Origin: Fistularia commersonii
Taxonomy: Eukaryota > Chordata > Actinopteri > Syngnathiformes > Fistulariidae
Direction: 5' to 3'
NCBI GenBank assembly: GCA_037954325.1
Contig: JBBMNZ010000017.1
Span: 9,969,501-10,033,500, forward strand
DNA: 64,000 nucleotides
A model generated the notes under the pieces. It was not told the DNA's origin. It was given only the letters and a program-made list of their open reading frames with translations, and did not search any database. Of this stretch, positions 24,840 through 39,164 are shown one piece after another (position 1 is the first letter of the stretch; each line of letters opens with the position of its first letter). A program made the translations under genes and the position numbers.

Positions 24840-25330
24840 CCGATAACTTACAGTCCTCATCATGATGGTACCATCCAACTACTGGCTGATGACCTGCCTG
24901 GTTACAACATGGAAGCTGCTGTCAGGCATTGGAGCAGCTAAGATGAGTTAGCTCATGGATCTATACATTAGCAGTGTGCAGAAAGGATCAAAAAAAGACT
25001 AGGGATGGCATCCACGCCATAGAAGACAGCCTCGGTGGTGGATATAGCGATCCCACGTGACCGCAGCATCAGTTTGAAAGAGCAAAAGAAGCTGGAGAAT
25101 TACCAAGGCCTCTAGGAGGAGTTGGAGAAAATGCAAGGAGTGAAGGCGAAAGCGGTCCCAGTGGTGCTTTTGGAGCAGTAACCCCCAAAATGGGAGGAAG
25201 GCTCCAGCTGATCCCAGTGAGAGTGCCGCAAGCCTTGGAACAGCAAAAGATCCTCGGAAGCAACCTCATGCTCACAAGCTTCTGGTAGAAAAAACAATCT
25301 TGAGGGAGACTCAATACCACCTAGATGGGG
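24840..25330 (+). pseudogene. decayed LINE reverse-transcriptase fragment, internally deleted
   Basis: On the + strand two parts of one fish LINE polyprotein follow each other. The first, at about 24870-25000, reads PSNYWLMTCL, TTWKLLSGIG and SVQKG, matching the 'NYRPITCL...KL...QKG' start of the RT domain. The second, from about 25037, reads DIAIPRDRSISLKEQKK, LENYQGL, stop, EELEKMQ and KAKAVPVV, matching the C-terminal region of the same type (DIAIP...KYQ...VVPVV). The central RT, including the catalytic Asp-Asp motif, is missing, and stops interrupt the rest. The C-terminal layout suggests the group with a restriction-enzyme-like endonuclease (R4/Dong/Rex6-like), but clade assignment is tentative. 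Dead copy. Confidence 0.7.
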
Positions 25331-26717
25331 CAAGATGAAGATCCAGGATTTATTGGGGGTTAAAAATCAAATATGATGTAAAGGAGCATGCAGTGTTTTG
25401 GGCCAAATAATTTCCTATGTATTGGTGTATTAATATTGTTCACATTAGTAGCAAAGGAAAAGACAATAATAATACCAAGGCACTGACATTTTAAGCAATA
25501 ATAAGAATGCAGCAGGGCTTCCCACATCAGAAATGTATAAATAAATAAATAACACATTTTGAGAAAGCAGATCAACCGCCATGTTTGAAATGTTAGATTT
25601 CCATGCTACAAGGAACAAAGAATGATCCTAATGAATTCGTAAAATCTGGGCCTATACCGAGATGAATAATTCCATCTGTGACAAGAGACTGGAAAGTTGA
25701 TTTATGGGAAAAAAAAAAAAAAAAACAACACATGAAAAACACAGATCTGACCAAGGGACACAGACCTGTCCAGCGCTAATATCACAGCTAGATGCTATTC
25801 GGAAATTAGTGATGTAAATCTTATACCATTCATGTGTTGATAAACCATAACCTCCATCAAGATAACATCCTTCAAATTCCGTTCGTTAGTTTTTATCGCA
25901 CTATTCTTTGCTTCGCCTTGGTGTTTTTCTAGTGCCTACTGTTTCATAGATTTTATTTTTCCCTCTCTTGTCAATCAGCAGATACATTCTGTAAACCCTG
26001 GCACGGTTAATCATTATTTTTTTCAAAATATTTTGAATACTTCATTTGACAGGATTTGTTCCGATGCTCCACGAGCATGTGTGCTCTTGAAGGTTACGCT
26101 GTATTTAAATCTACCTTTGCGTGAAGGGAGGGCTACTTTTACTCCATCCATGTGCAAATCAGCAGCAGAAGGGTCGTAACAGAATGATTTGTTCACATGT
26201 AGTTCTGATGTAGTGCTTGTAGGATGCTGTAATGTAATTCTGCAAGAGTGTACAATGAGAAGTACTTAAGTCTTTGAGGAGATGGTGACATTAGGGAGTA
26301 ACACACACACACACACCATATTCTCACTGCCAACCCTGGGGGATTTTGGGGAAGCTTTTGGCAGCTACCAGATGGACATAGTCTCACAAGTGACTCTAAT
26401 TGGCTGAGAGCTTCAAGGGGGAGAGAACTGAGCGAATGAACCGGAGGATGAAGACAGTGACAGTCCGGATGCGCTCTCCTTTGTTTCGCAGATTATTTGA
26501 TACTTCTGTGCTTCGAAAGTATTTGAGTGCCAATTAGTTGTGTGACTGATGGCATCAGTGAAAGGAGCTGAACGTCTGAAATTAACCACAACTGTTATAA
26601 AAATACAAAAAAATAATAGAATAAAATAAAAAAGCAACCTTAAGTGCATGAAAACTATGCAATGAAAACAAGTAACATTACTCTATAAAATTTGAGCCAA
26701 AACTGACTCATTAGGGC
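25331..26717. other. intron, no gene seen
   Basis: Contains a poly-A run near 25710 and an (AC)n tract at 26300-26317. No coding or RNA gene recognised. Confidence 0.65.
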
Positions 26718-26775
26718 AAATATATAGATATATATATATATATACACGCACATATATAAAATATATATATTAAAA

Positions 26776-26816
<41 letters not shown>

Positions 26817-26880
26817 GTATATATACACACATACTCACATACACACACACACACACATATATGTATATATATATATTTAT
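26718..26880. repeat. compound AT/GT/AC microsatellite
   Basis: Alternating blocks of (AT)n, (GT)n and (AC)n form overlapping palindromes over about 160 bases. Both-strand open frames here (tyrosine, isoleucine and histidine runs) are artefacts of the repeat. Confidence 0.93.
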
Positions 26881-26917
26881 GTCATTCCATTCAAATGTGC
26901 AGGAAATGCATTTTTGG

Positions 26918-27215
26918 GATGCACGGTTGCACCGCAGTTAGCACTTACGCCTGGTTTGAATACCTGGCAGGTTCCTGGTTCACTTCCAAGAGGGGTCCTC
27001 TGTGCAGTTTGCATGTTTTCCCCATGTCTGCTTGTTTCCTCCCATAGTCCAAAAACATGAAGTAGGTTAACTGGAGAATGAGAGCGAAATAGTCCTATGG
27101 ATCTATATTTGGCACTGTGATTTACCGACAACTGCCGCTTGGCCAATGACAGCAAGGATAGCTTCCAGTCCCGCCACTACCCTGACTGCAGGATAAGCGG
27201 TATAAAAGTGCATTA
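26918..27215 (+). repeat. teleost interspersed repeat, copy A2
   Basis: Nearly full-length copy in the same orientation as A1. Landmarks are 'gcacggttgcaccgcagtta', 'gtgcagtttgcatgttttcc', 'cccatagtccaaaaacatga' and 'caaggatagcttccagtc', ending at 'gataagcggtataaaa'. Confidence 0.8.
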
Positions 27216-30200
27216 ATGAAATTAAAACCTGCACCAGAACTACATAAAGTGTGTTGCACCTGCTTCTGTTGAGTTACCAGTTTGCAAAGCGTTTAATGAG
27301 TAACTTGTTGGTGCATGAAAAGTTATCCCCAATGTTATGGCGTTGTCACAAAGCACGTCTTCAACATCAGTTTGAATTTTGCGCGCGTTTTTTGTTGTTT
27401 GTTTACAAAGGACCGGGAGGGTTAAGCTGACTAGTTTAGAACTCAATTAGATTCTAGTGTTAGACAGGATGCAGAGATTTCTTTCAGCATATCTGATGCC
27501 TCTGCCTGTCTTTCATCAGAATGTTGAAAGGCTTTAACGCTTCACTTTGTAGTCGGACTTCACTTACGGTCAACGCTCAAATGCACTGAGGGGATTTATG
27601 CTTTCATGAGTCACTCTAGTATCCCATCCTCTCTACTGTGGAGATGACGGCAGCCTCCCTTATGCTCCCAACTCCTTTATTTTCATACATTTAAATTCAG
27701 CGGCTTTTACGGCACATCATCTGCCGGCTGCGTTATCTGTTATCGAATGTGACATGTCAAGTTATTTAAATATTAGACACATGACCCCACTGATCGTGTA
27801 AATTGGATCTTTAGTGCCAAAATGAAAGTCCGTCTGTAAAGATAACGCACAGCCGAATAGATAAACCAATGATACATGTATAAGCGATAAATCCAGCTAA
27901 TAGAATTGTGGGTTGTTATAACTTTTGCCCCCGCCTCGTCCCATAAATGTTTAATAAGATATTTCAAAAGCCTGATAGAAAGCGCCATCCAGGATGGATC
28001 ATTTTGTAATCGGATCCCCCTGTCAGCAAATCAATGGAAAAGATTGAGGTCGTAGTTGGAGAGTTTGTTAGCCCGTCTGCCACCACGGGGCCTGTTCTGT
28101 CCTCAGCACATCTTACTTTGTTTTATTTTGTTTGTTCATTTTATATCTCTGTCAGGGTTTTTTGTCCCTTTTTTCTAAAACTCAGCACATTGAGAAGATT
28201 TTTCTTAAGCCCCGACTTAAAAGGAAAACAGACATTAAGAGAGGAACGACTTTATGTGGATGGACAGTGACTTTATGGGAGGTTTTGGCAATGCGGATGG
28301 GAACAAAGTGGCCAAACTCCAGTGGATCTGCAAGGTAAAGGGTTCCTTTCAACCTCACTTTTAAACCGGTCTCCTCCCGCTTTTACATTTTCAGCAAATT
28401 TCTATCTTCAATTAGTGTCTTATTTATAAGGCCGGCTCTCTCGGTCCAGATAAGAGAAGCCCTGAGCTGGTAAAAAAAAGGTTAAAGTCACAAAAGTCGC
28501 CTACGTGTTTGATAAGTGAAGCCAATCTGAAAATGCATTAAGTGTTTTTTTTCTCTCGAATGACCAAAAAGAGGTGACTTTACTGACTGCAGGAAGAACT
28601 CTGACATCTCTGTTTTTAATGACCTTCGTGAAAATAAAGAGAATTAAAAATGAATGAATGCACATCACGAGGTGTTACTTTCAAACCTCCTCTGGACGTT
28701 AATCTATTTTTCTTTTCTGTGCTATTAATCAGTCACTTTTTAGAGTGTGACACGAACTTGATGCAAGATTTGTCCGAGAGTGATTTAGCGTCGCACTTTG
28801 TTTTTTCTTTTTTTTGTCCCGACCGTGGTTAGAAGAGTCTATTGAAGTGACTTAACAATGCTATCAGCTCTTGAACAGGTTAGTGCTGATAATGGTGTCA
28901 GATATATTAAAACTAGAGTGGATTTCTTTCCCTGAAGTGTGAGCCAAGCTTTCTCAGTGGCGTAAAGGATGCTTTCATTTTTCTCATCACTGGCTTTGGC
29001 AATTACACACAGCAGCTTCAAGTATTTTTTAAAATTACCCACCTAACGGTTTCAAGAGGGCGCGTCATGTCAGAGTAAACAGCATTCTTTAATGACATTC
29101 ATATACACAGTAGGCCGACAGTGAGTAAAAACAATATACTTTGATTAAAGAAATCAAAACAATAATATGTAATTTCAATATTATTGTCATAAGATTAAGT
29201 ATACATGCTAGTTGCTAAGGTGGCTACTAGAACTGTACTTCCAACTGAATTTGAACTCAACTTCCACATCTTAGTCTGCTAAGATGTGAGTAAAAATAAC
29301 AAATATTCAAAACAGGTCACTGAAATTATCACGTCAGTTTCTAAAAGTGATCGTCAGATATCCAGTGGTCCAAGGAGTTTTATTATGCATAAGAAGAGAA
29401 TGCTATTAGCTGTTAAAAAACGCAAAAATTATGAGCGATCTGTATGAAGGTGCATTGCAAATGAGCGGGAAACGGTTGGCACTTTTGCCTCACAGCAAGC
29501 AAACAATCAGAAAACAATTTTACATCGAAACCCGTATTTACGGCACAAGGACAAACAAAGGGGGGAGCCGTTGGAACGGCTCGTTTGCACCATAGGGAGG
29601 TTTTGTGATTTGTGAAAAACAGTAATACATACATTAAATATCATTATATATTTATACTTTTACATGAATTGGAAGATATCTTGCCGGGTCCTGTTTGAGC
29701 AAAGTGTTAGACGCAGATGTTCTAATGGATAAACAAGTATGATATTCGCCTTTCTACGACCCCTGGCTGTAGTATAAGTGGGCTAGTCGATGAGTACATT
29801 TCCCCTCTCGGAAGAGCTGTTTTAAAGTGGTCCAGTTTAAATGTACTGTAGTGTTGGAACTTTTCCTGCAAAGATTTGTTTTGTTACTTCAGCATCTTGC
29901 GCACTTTCACAAAGGTCAAGGGATTTGCGTAATTGGAGTTCTTTTAGCCACTCACTTCAAGTTTAGTAAATATACGTGTCATATCTTGGCTTCTTTTTCT
30001 GTTAAACTGCAGTAAAACGCAGAAATTTACAAATTATTACTGCTATCCCTCCTCATGTACTGCTATCCTGGGAAATTAAATATACGAACCGTTTGCCGCC
30101 GTTTGATATTCCAGCCCCTTTCTTTGGATCTTTGTTCAGGGTCCTTTACTTTCACTTCACCAGATGCATCTTTACATGCCCGAATCTGTCGTGGTTGCGT

Positions 30201-33200
30201 TCATATGTATATTCATGCTTTCATCCTTTAATTGGGAATTTGTATTCATTAAAAAGCCTCGTTGAGCACCGAGATGCAAGTTCACACCTGTTGTTTGTAT
30301 CGGCGCGAGATCTGTTTCAAGGCAGGTCGGACGTAATGGCAGCCAACAATACCTTCTTCTCCGCCATCAATAATCACGATCGCGCAACAAAATCCCTAAT
30401 TATCTCCCAATCTGCTGCCCTCCGGCAAAATCTGTGACTTCCTCTCCTTTTTCAAAATAATGAACTTTTTCTCTTTTTTTTTTTTAACGATCATGCCGCC
30501 AGCTACACTTCCAGTCTAATTATCCCTTTCTATTCAGTCTCATTAAGATGGAGAGGAAAGATTAGGTTTTGATCAAAATGGATGAATTTGGGCATGCCGC
30601 CGTTTGCACCGATGAGAAGGAGACGCAATCAGTTCCGCTCGCTGTGAGGAGCCCAAAACGCAGTAGAATGATGGCAAATGAAGGGTGAACAATCGGTGGT
30701 TCCCTTCGAATCCCACCAGCTATCACTGCATTAAAATCTGAAACCAGAATGTATCATTCACATGCACCCAAGCAACATGTCTCATTGCTAATGGGGCATC
30801 TTATGTCAAATGCATAAGCCGAATCTCTTCATCATACATGTACTGCTTTCCTCATTTCCTGGTGAGGCTGCATATGTATTTTCTCATGCCCCTTATTACC
30901 TCACTGGGAGAAGCAGCCATGGCAACAGTGAAAGACACAGGGCAAACAGTGTTTTCTCCAAGAAGGACTTGTTCGCCCTCCCTTCCTCTTTACGTCACCC
31001 TCTTCCCCTTCCCTTGTCTTTGGCGTTAAAGAAATTCCCCCCAAAAAATTTGGATTATTTCTGACATTACCACTGATGTGTAGCACTGAGGATGCTACAA
31101 CTTAAGGCTGATAAGTTCATCTGTATTCAATCAATGCTGTAGGTTCCGATATTGGCTCATGTAGTCACGTACCTTGTCGCAAATACAACCACTCACTCTT
31201 GCACAATATGCAATTCTATCCAGTGCGTCACCACACTTGTAAACCTCTCTTTTTAGTCTTCATCGATAGTTCGGTAATTTTAGTGATTACATCGATCTCC
31301 GTTCGGCAGTTTTCTTCATTTTGTAACAAACAATCCACTCACTCCTTATCAGCCACCATTGTTGTTACCACAATAGCAGCGTTTCTGGTCGTCGTTGGTA
31401 ATGACTCGCCAGTGCGATCTCCGCTTGACTGAGACGTTTGAATTAGCTGTATTGTTGGCTCCGTGTTCAGCTAAAGTTTATACCGGCAGTCGCTTTCACC
31501 TGTGAAATTCGTTGCTTGGTCCTCCCAAAGTTACAGGACTTTTCAGGGAAATTAATTTTTAATAGGGGTCTTCCAACTGGACATGCCCAATAAAGTTTAA
31601 CTAGACTCACTCATTAAAGTTCGACCGGATAAAGTCCTGTCGGACTAAAATATTTAACGGGGCGACCATATTGCTATACCACACACCCGGAGCGCTTGTG
31701 TACTGCATGTGTGAACTCCATATAAAATGTTCAAACGCCAGATGTGCAGTCTCTCGACTGAAGTCTGCAGTTTTGTTTCACCTATTGCTTTACATCCCAC
31801 TTTTATTTACCTGTTGTTTGGAAAGAATGGCCATATCTCCCTCTATCTTTGAATATATTTCAAAGATATATTTCACAGATAATATAGTTATTATTGTTTA
31901 ATTCTATTGTCTCCCATGGAAAACATTGGCAAGTCTTGCAACACTGGGGACACAGTAGAAGGTCATTGATTGACTTATATATAAGTTATCAATGTAATTG
32001 TTATGACTACATTTTCCTGGAGTGTCTCCAATTTAAAAATAATTCTGTTGAAAAAACACAAGATTGTTCAACCTGGTGAAGTTTTCAAAACTCAATAGCC
32101 ATTGTGGGATTTTTGTCATTTCTAACCCTGTAGGGTCGCCAATAATTTCATCTAATGTTATCGTTCCATTTTTTTGGTCTTTCTATATGTGGATAAATGA
32201 AGTGAAGAAAGAAATTTTAATAAGGTTTCTCTTCAGTTTCAACTGAATGCTCTGCAGATGCACCGAATCAAGATGCCAATTGGCACCATCATTCTGCATC
32301 AAAAGGGTCATGAAATGAAGTTTTGTCTTTCCAGAAATCATCACTCATTACTTTTTTGTTCATTACAACATGTTACAACTTGTAATTAGTTACAAAATTA
32401 CTGCTTAAGGGATGTCTTAATTATACCACGACCATACCATCAGAGTAGCTTTAAGTTCTTCGTAGCCCACTTGTCTTAATTTATCCATCGTCTGCCTCGG
32501 TCTATTTCTATTTCCGTGCTGGTTTTCTCATTTGTAGCAAGAAACCATTTATTTACATTTTTTTTTCTTTTTTTTCATTTGGTTACACTTGAAACAGACA
32601 GAAGAGAAGACAAATTGAGGTCTGTAGCTGTTATGAGAACTAGAACAGATGACACATGTTCACACACTTGATCTGCAAGCTTAGTTTCTCTAGACTCACT
32701 TGTTTCTGCTCCTCTCAGACCGGGCTTGACACATGTATTTTGTAGATAAAAGAGCTGTCATTTTTTTTTCTTTTGCCAAATATGAATCAAAACCGTTTCA
32801 TCCTTGCAATAAATAAAGACTCTGACTGTTGTCAATTTGTATTTTACAAATTTAAAAGATATATATATTTTTTTTTCTTTCTTTTCTTTTTTTTTTATAT
32901 ATATTTACTGCTTCTCAAGCTTGTTTTTTCTCAGGGTTGTCATTTTTTCCGCTGTAAAATTAAAAGCCGAGTCCACGGCTTCAGACAGCTATCGCAGTAC
33001 CAACTGTATCATTTTGCACGCTTGACATGTTTGGAGATGCAATGTTTAAACTCTTATCATTTAAACGGCACTGTTCATCCACTTGAAATTGAACAGGGGG
33101 AAAAAAAAATTGAATTTATATTGACTTGATAGCGGCGCTGGATGGAAATGCAGATGTTGTAATGAGTTATTATTATAAATGCCGATGGCGACCGAAGGTC

Positions 33201-36200
33201 TATCTTATCCATAGACTATTATGGAAACTGATATAAAGCTTAGAAATAGTCAATAAATAAAACAAGCTCATGGGGAACAAAGAAAAGCATAGCCTAAGAT
33301 AATCTGGATTACTTTTCATTTTAGAAACATATATCAATTACCGAATGTTCTCATCTGAGTAAAGGTTTTACAGGAATGTTGTAGCTCAGTAACACATGAT
33401 CCAAACGCAGATTCAGTTAGTGTTAGCGGGGCTAAATGAGTCGATGGAAGCTGAAGTGCTACTGTGCAGAAGGTGGCACCAGCAGGGTGGAGAACCTGCA
33501 GCTGACTGTCAGCCTCAAAGCTGGAAGACAATTTGTCAGGAGCGAAGATATGAAGAGGGAGAAAGCACTTGGAATCCTGAAAACAGGAGCAATGCCATTA
33601 GGAAAGTGACATGAAGCACTGTGAGTCGTGACACATTTCATTAAAAACATCAAATGTTTCCATCATGGCTCACCCTCTGCTGCTAAATTGTTGCGCTTTG
33701 TTATTCAGCAGCGTGATATATCCTGCTCTGGTCTCTGGAAGCGTTCTGACCAACAGACTTGCTTTGCACAGAACCTCAAACCGAGCCCTTATGTTTTAAC
33801 AATCGTCAAACTCACTGCCTTAATATTCCGAGGACGAAGTCACCGAACAAACTTACGTGTATCCGATGTTTTCTTATGGTGTTGTTTTTTTGTTTGTTTT
33901 TTTTTAATTCAAAATACTTAATAAAAAAAAAAGAAAATAATCCCAGTATACACCAAATACAACAAATCCTTGTCTTCTAGCTCCCACTTAAGTCTAATAA
34001 TCTCACCCTCCCACACCTGCCCCTGTCATTGCTCGCTTTCCTTTCCTTCTGACCTCAGATTGATGAGCATTGTGTTATTTTTTTTCACATCGCTGTTATG
34101 CAACACTTGCAGCCCGGATATTGAATGAGAAGATGTAATCATCTCGCCCTCATCTCAGCCTCACGGTTGACATGTGCGTTGGCATTTGCCGCGTGACAGC
34201 GGTTTGACATAAGTGTGCATCCCTCTTCATTAGGTACCCAGTAGCCGGTTATATTTTCTGCCAGTTTGACGCAGTGGTATCAGATGTGTTCAACACACCA
34301 ATCAAGCACCGTGACAAGATAATTACATGGGTTCCCATCGGAGACGGGTAGTGCGAAAGGACCTTAGAACCCAAGTAGAAGTAGTACTTGCGCCATCACA
34401 GTATTTTGTGAATTTATTTTTCACTAGACTAATCAGGATTTTTTGTGTTTTCCATGTGAGTAGGCGGTGTTTTAAGCAATAGTCAGCGCACTTATTGTGA
34501 AGGGTTTAATAATCCTCCTGGGTTCTGTGTTGAGAAAAAAAAAAAAAAAAAAAGATAGTAAAGGAAATACATACGGATATTAATGTATGTGTGGGGGAGG
34601 CATATGCAAATGTAGGAATTTAATTAACTTTTACGAACTCTACCTGGGTAATATAATTTTTTTATGCAAATTTACAATCCTCCTCCATCGCATTTCAGTA
34701 AAGTAAAGATTTTACTCCATACATACAATTGTGTGTTACATTCATAAATAAATACAATAATTAATAAATACAATTACATAAAAAAATCAACAAACTAAAA
34801 CAGATACATACTAATAAATGAATAAATCAGAATGCCAGAGAAGAAGGAACAGGAGTCTAACCACCCCCCCCTCCACCCAACAAAAAAAGATAAGCAATCA
34901 ATTAATTAAACATGAATAAATAAATTACATGTTTTATAAATAATTTCTCCATTGCATTCAAAACAGACGTAAAGCAAAGACCTGTTTAGTCTAAGTAATA
35001 ATGACTAAAAATACATGTATTATGTCAGTGTCAACTCAAACAGTGTAATATTGCAATACATCAATATAATACGTTTTCTAATGATAGTTAAACAATTTAA
35101 AATAAACTCAAAATTATTTATTTTAATTTTTGAAGTCAATTGAACTTGCGAAAAAGGTTTAGCAGATGATGTGAGGTATCTTTTTAAGGCCCCCTAGTGC
35201 CGCTTTGTCGTTGTTCTCCAAGCTGAGTTTGGTTAGCCTGCAGCCTCTGGTCTGCAAACCCATGGTAATTAATATTATTCTTATGTAAGCCTCTCTACAG
35301 CAACCAAGCTAATTACTGTACTCCAATTAGTGGGTATCCAAAAATTCCCATCCATTGGAGAACAGTAATTTAGGATTTGTGTGTAAAGGATTACCAATAA
35401 TAAAATTCCACTCTAAAATGCAATTTTATTAGTATTATTTTTTTTTCCCCAAAATGCTAAGCAGCTACATTTATTTTGTTTCCTGGCAAAATCATTTTAG
35501 TTTGACCTCCAATAAATCCTTTGAGCACTCAGAAATGTGTGTTCCTTTGTCTGTACAAATAACCATTAATAAATAAATAAAAAGCAGGGCTCACAAAGCA
35601 TTTTTCATACACTGAGTTACATGATGCAAATTATTTTAGGTGACATATGACTTATTTTCCTGGTGCTGGTATGAGCCTTATGAAAATTTAATGAGTGGGG
35701 AAAAAAAAGTCATTAATATATAAAGCTCGGAAACTCCTTGCACATAACAGAGCACAAAGACTAGCTCTGTGAGAGCGTCTCTCTCCAAGGCCTTTCCTGA
35801 TGTTTCTATCGATGGGTCATAAACGTCACACAGACCAGAATCCATCTGCAAATATTTCTGGGGACATTTTCTACTGCGTTCTTTTTTCCCTCCAGTGTTA
35901 GCATTTAAATGTCTCCCCAGGCAGAAATGAAAATCTACTTTGTTCTCTCCAAATGTGTTTAGAGGATTTTTTTTTTTTTTTTTTTTTTTAAGTGGTCATA
36001 AACAACAATCTCCGTAGGCAGTGGCTCTGCTCCTGCGAACGGGCCACGGGCGCAGGATCCATCACGTGCTCTGACTGGGCTACAAACTCCTCTCAAGCTC
36101 AAGGTCACAACAATTCTTGGAATTATGCTCTTCCTCTGTTTTTTGTCTTCCGTCGTTTTGCTGCCGCCCCCAACACGAAACACTAATTCGCATATTCTCT

Positions 36201-39164
36201 CCTGACCCCTCACGCAACCTCTTTTTCACACTCTGTCGCTCTGTCCACACAATCGCTGCGCTTTTCTTCTTGAATTTGCATCTTCCTGCTTTACTTCAGG
36301 ATGTCAAAATGGATTTTCTCCTGAAGTTCGCTGAGTTTTTTTTTACTTATTGTTTTGTTTTGACTCTGTCATATACAGTAACAGCTGACCCATAGATGGC
36401 AGTAGGGTCCTTCTCACAATTCCATTAACATGCTTTTCAAAACTAACCTTTGTCAAAAAAGAAGAGAAAAAACGGTAGGAGTAAGACTTAGAAAGTTTAA
36501 GTCCAGCACCAGGAGCTGAACACACCACTACCAAATGGTCAACAGAAGGGCGCTGCAGTGACCTGTCTGACCACCGCATTGTTAGTTATTTCTTTGTCTC
36601 CTTCAATGTATTAAATTTGAGAAAAGTAAAAAGAAAAAAATGTGTCTTGACAAGAAGCAAAAGAGTAAAATTGACTGAACTATATTGCCTACTTACAGGG
36701 GCCTTGTAATCTTTACAGATTTTAAAGTATTATTATTATTATTACTATTATTATTTAATTGATGACATTTTACCTCATTGGTGACAATTAGACTCGATTT
36801 TATTTTTTTAATTGTCTTTGTTATGGCAACAGCAAATATAGAGACGTTCTGAAACAAATGCCTATTTTGTTGTTGCCACACATTACAAGTGACATGCTTG
36901 TAGACATGAGTCATATATCAGTCTTTGCAACCCTTTATGCATATAATATAGTCTGCAAATAACTCATATTATTCTGATCGTTTTTGTGCATACAGGTAAT
37001 GTTGTGAGATATCTCAAATTATTATGGCTTATAATGTGACTGATTTTTGTACACCGATGTAAGTAAATCGATTTGCGGTATTTTGTTCCCGCTGTGTTAA
37101 ATACTGCTGTTTTTCCACTTACAATTTAATTGCAGTATCACATTTATTAATTTAGATATGCAGCTGGTCTTATATCTTAGTACGTTTACTTGATGGACCG
37201 TTCCGTTTTTGCTGGATGTGTACTTTGAGCTCTGCAACAGCCGCTGCATCAAATGAATACAGAAGGCTCTAGTAGTTACTCGCTTTAGAAATAAAAAAAA
37301 AAAAAAAACACCTTAAAGTCTTCATCACCGAGACCGCTGCAGCTGGTCAGCGGCAGTTACATTATATCAGGTGGAAATCAGTCCCTGATTCGAGAGGTGG
37401 GGAAAGAACCCCGCCGCCTGGTTAGGAGGGAGAAAACTACAACATAAGCACCCCGGGTGTTTAAGCACACGGACGATGATGGTCGCACACAGAGAGACTC
37501 ACCGCCTCTGATTATACTCATATAGAACTTGTCCGCTTTCCAATTACGTCAGGAGTTTGACTGGCATGTGATTATAGCGGCTTAAAGTGGTCTGTCAGGC
37601 CTCATACCAAACTATTAGATGCATTTTTCTCATGCAAAAATCACCTTGAAAACCATCTTTTTTTTTTTGCTCCACTTTGTTGAAAGTGCCTCCGCATGGA
37701 CTTTTTTTGTTAAAGAAAAGTGTCGGAAAGTAGATTTTCAAGTCCTTCCTTTGAAGACCTTGTAGAAACCAGACAATCAGGAGTGTTAAGCTTCCATATC
37801 TTGACAATTATGGATCAATTGTTGTTCTCGTAATGTAGTTGGAATCCAATCTATTTTCTTTCTTAGATTTCTCATATTGAACCATGACTTTGAGATTTTC
37901 CATCTGTCCAAGGCAGACTGTAGAACTCCTGTAAATATAAAAGGACGTTGAGATAAAAATATGAATTATTCTTAAATTATACCAAGTCTTGACTGCTAGG
38001 AAGGTATGTATGCAAGATAATCATTAAAATAAATTATATAGTAATGTTTCCTTGATATGCATGTCCCTCCTTGCCACAGCAATTTTTTTTTTTTCAATCA
38101 GTAGAATGTGATAGAGTGGAGTCGCTAAACATATTGGGTAACAGCACGAGAATATTTCAAAATCACTGTTATTTTTGATATTACATTTTAATATTGGATT
38201 TTAACATTTGAGTTCCCCCCAAAAAATCTATATATTTTTTGATCATTCATTAGCAGTATAAATAATATGACCAAGGAAACATAATTAAAGGGCTTTTTTA
38301 ACCTTCCACTTCAAGCATGCAATGTACAACTTAATTTAAACAACGGGTAATCAAAAGAAAACAAAAACACATGTGCGAAGGTTTGTAAAACTGTATTATC
38401 AGTCATATGGGCAGCAGTCCAGAGGTGTTTGCAGCATCAGTTGACACTTTTCACCTCTTCTGACACATGAAACTTATCACCCCACATAAAACGACAAAAT
38501 ACAATTGTAATTTTTACCATAAAATTGTCTGAGTTACTTTGAACAGGATAAGTCAGCACTTAAGGTGAGTTTAAATACAACTGGTGGATAAAAAACCAAT
38601 GTCGACGGATTTGTGTGACTGGGCTCCCGCGGTTACACGGCGCACCTTACGGCACTGATGCATGGAAAGAACCACGAGATGTATCTTATTTATATCAATT
38701 TTTTTTCCCAGGACAGCGATTTTAAACATAAAGTAATCAGATCTATTTCTTTGGCTTGTAATTTTTCACCTGGGGGTTTTCTCGGGTCATCCCATCTACT
38801 GCAATATAACACAAAATGAAACTGCCAGAGGCAATTTCAAAATCATCACCTCAGCTGCCAGAGGCAAAGAATCAGTTCTCAGTTGAGCACATAATGGCTT
38901 TTGCTTTCTACCCAAATTACTGCTAAGGAAAGGCTCAAGACTGCAACACTGATCAATTATCTTGTGCCGGCTGAAGAAAAGGCAACATATATAACCTTGG
39001 CGAGGTATCAGAACCTGCCCTCGCCCAAATGCCTAAATAATGGAGCCAATCAGTTAAGGCTTAGTTGACCTAAAGATTGTAAAATATAGCGCTTTAAATC
39101 TGAAAGGACAAATGACACAGACGGCCTTAAATGTTCAGGGTGGCTAGAAATGGACACAGTTTAT
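27216..39164. other. intron, 12 kb, no gene seen
   Basis: No coding gene, RNA gene or clear transposon recognised. Noted within it are (ATT)n at about 36728-36754, a 22-base poly-T at 35968-35989, poly-A runs near 34537 and 37293, and low-complexity AT stretches. Less repetitive blocks at about 27690-28020, 30290-30720, 34150-34370 and 35200-35420 look like ordinary single-copy sequence and are the best places to look for conserved non-coding elements. That is inference only. Confidence 0.55.
36728..36754. repeat. (ATT)n microsatellite
   Basis: Trinucleotide run with one interruption. Confidence 0.9.

Noticed and set aside
31532..31640. Inverted pair ACAGGACTTT / AAAGTCCTGT as transposon ends
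   Set aside because: Only 10 bp of symmetry with no target duplication or wider similarity; expected by chance in 64 kb.
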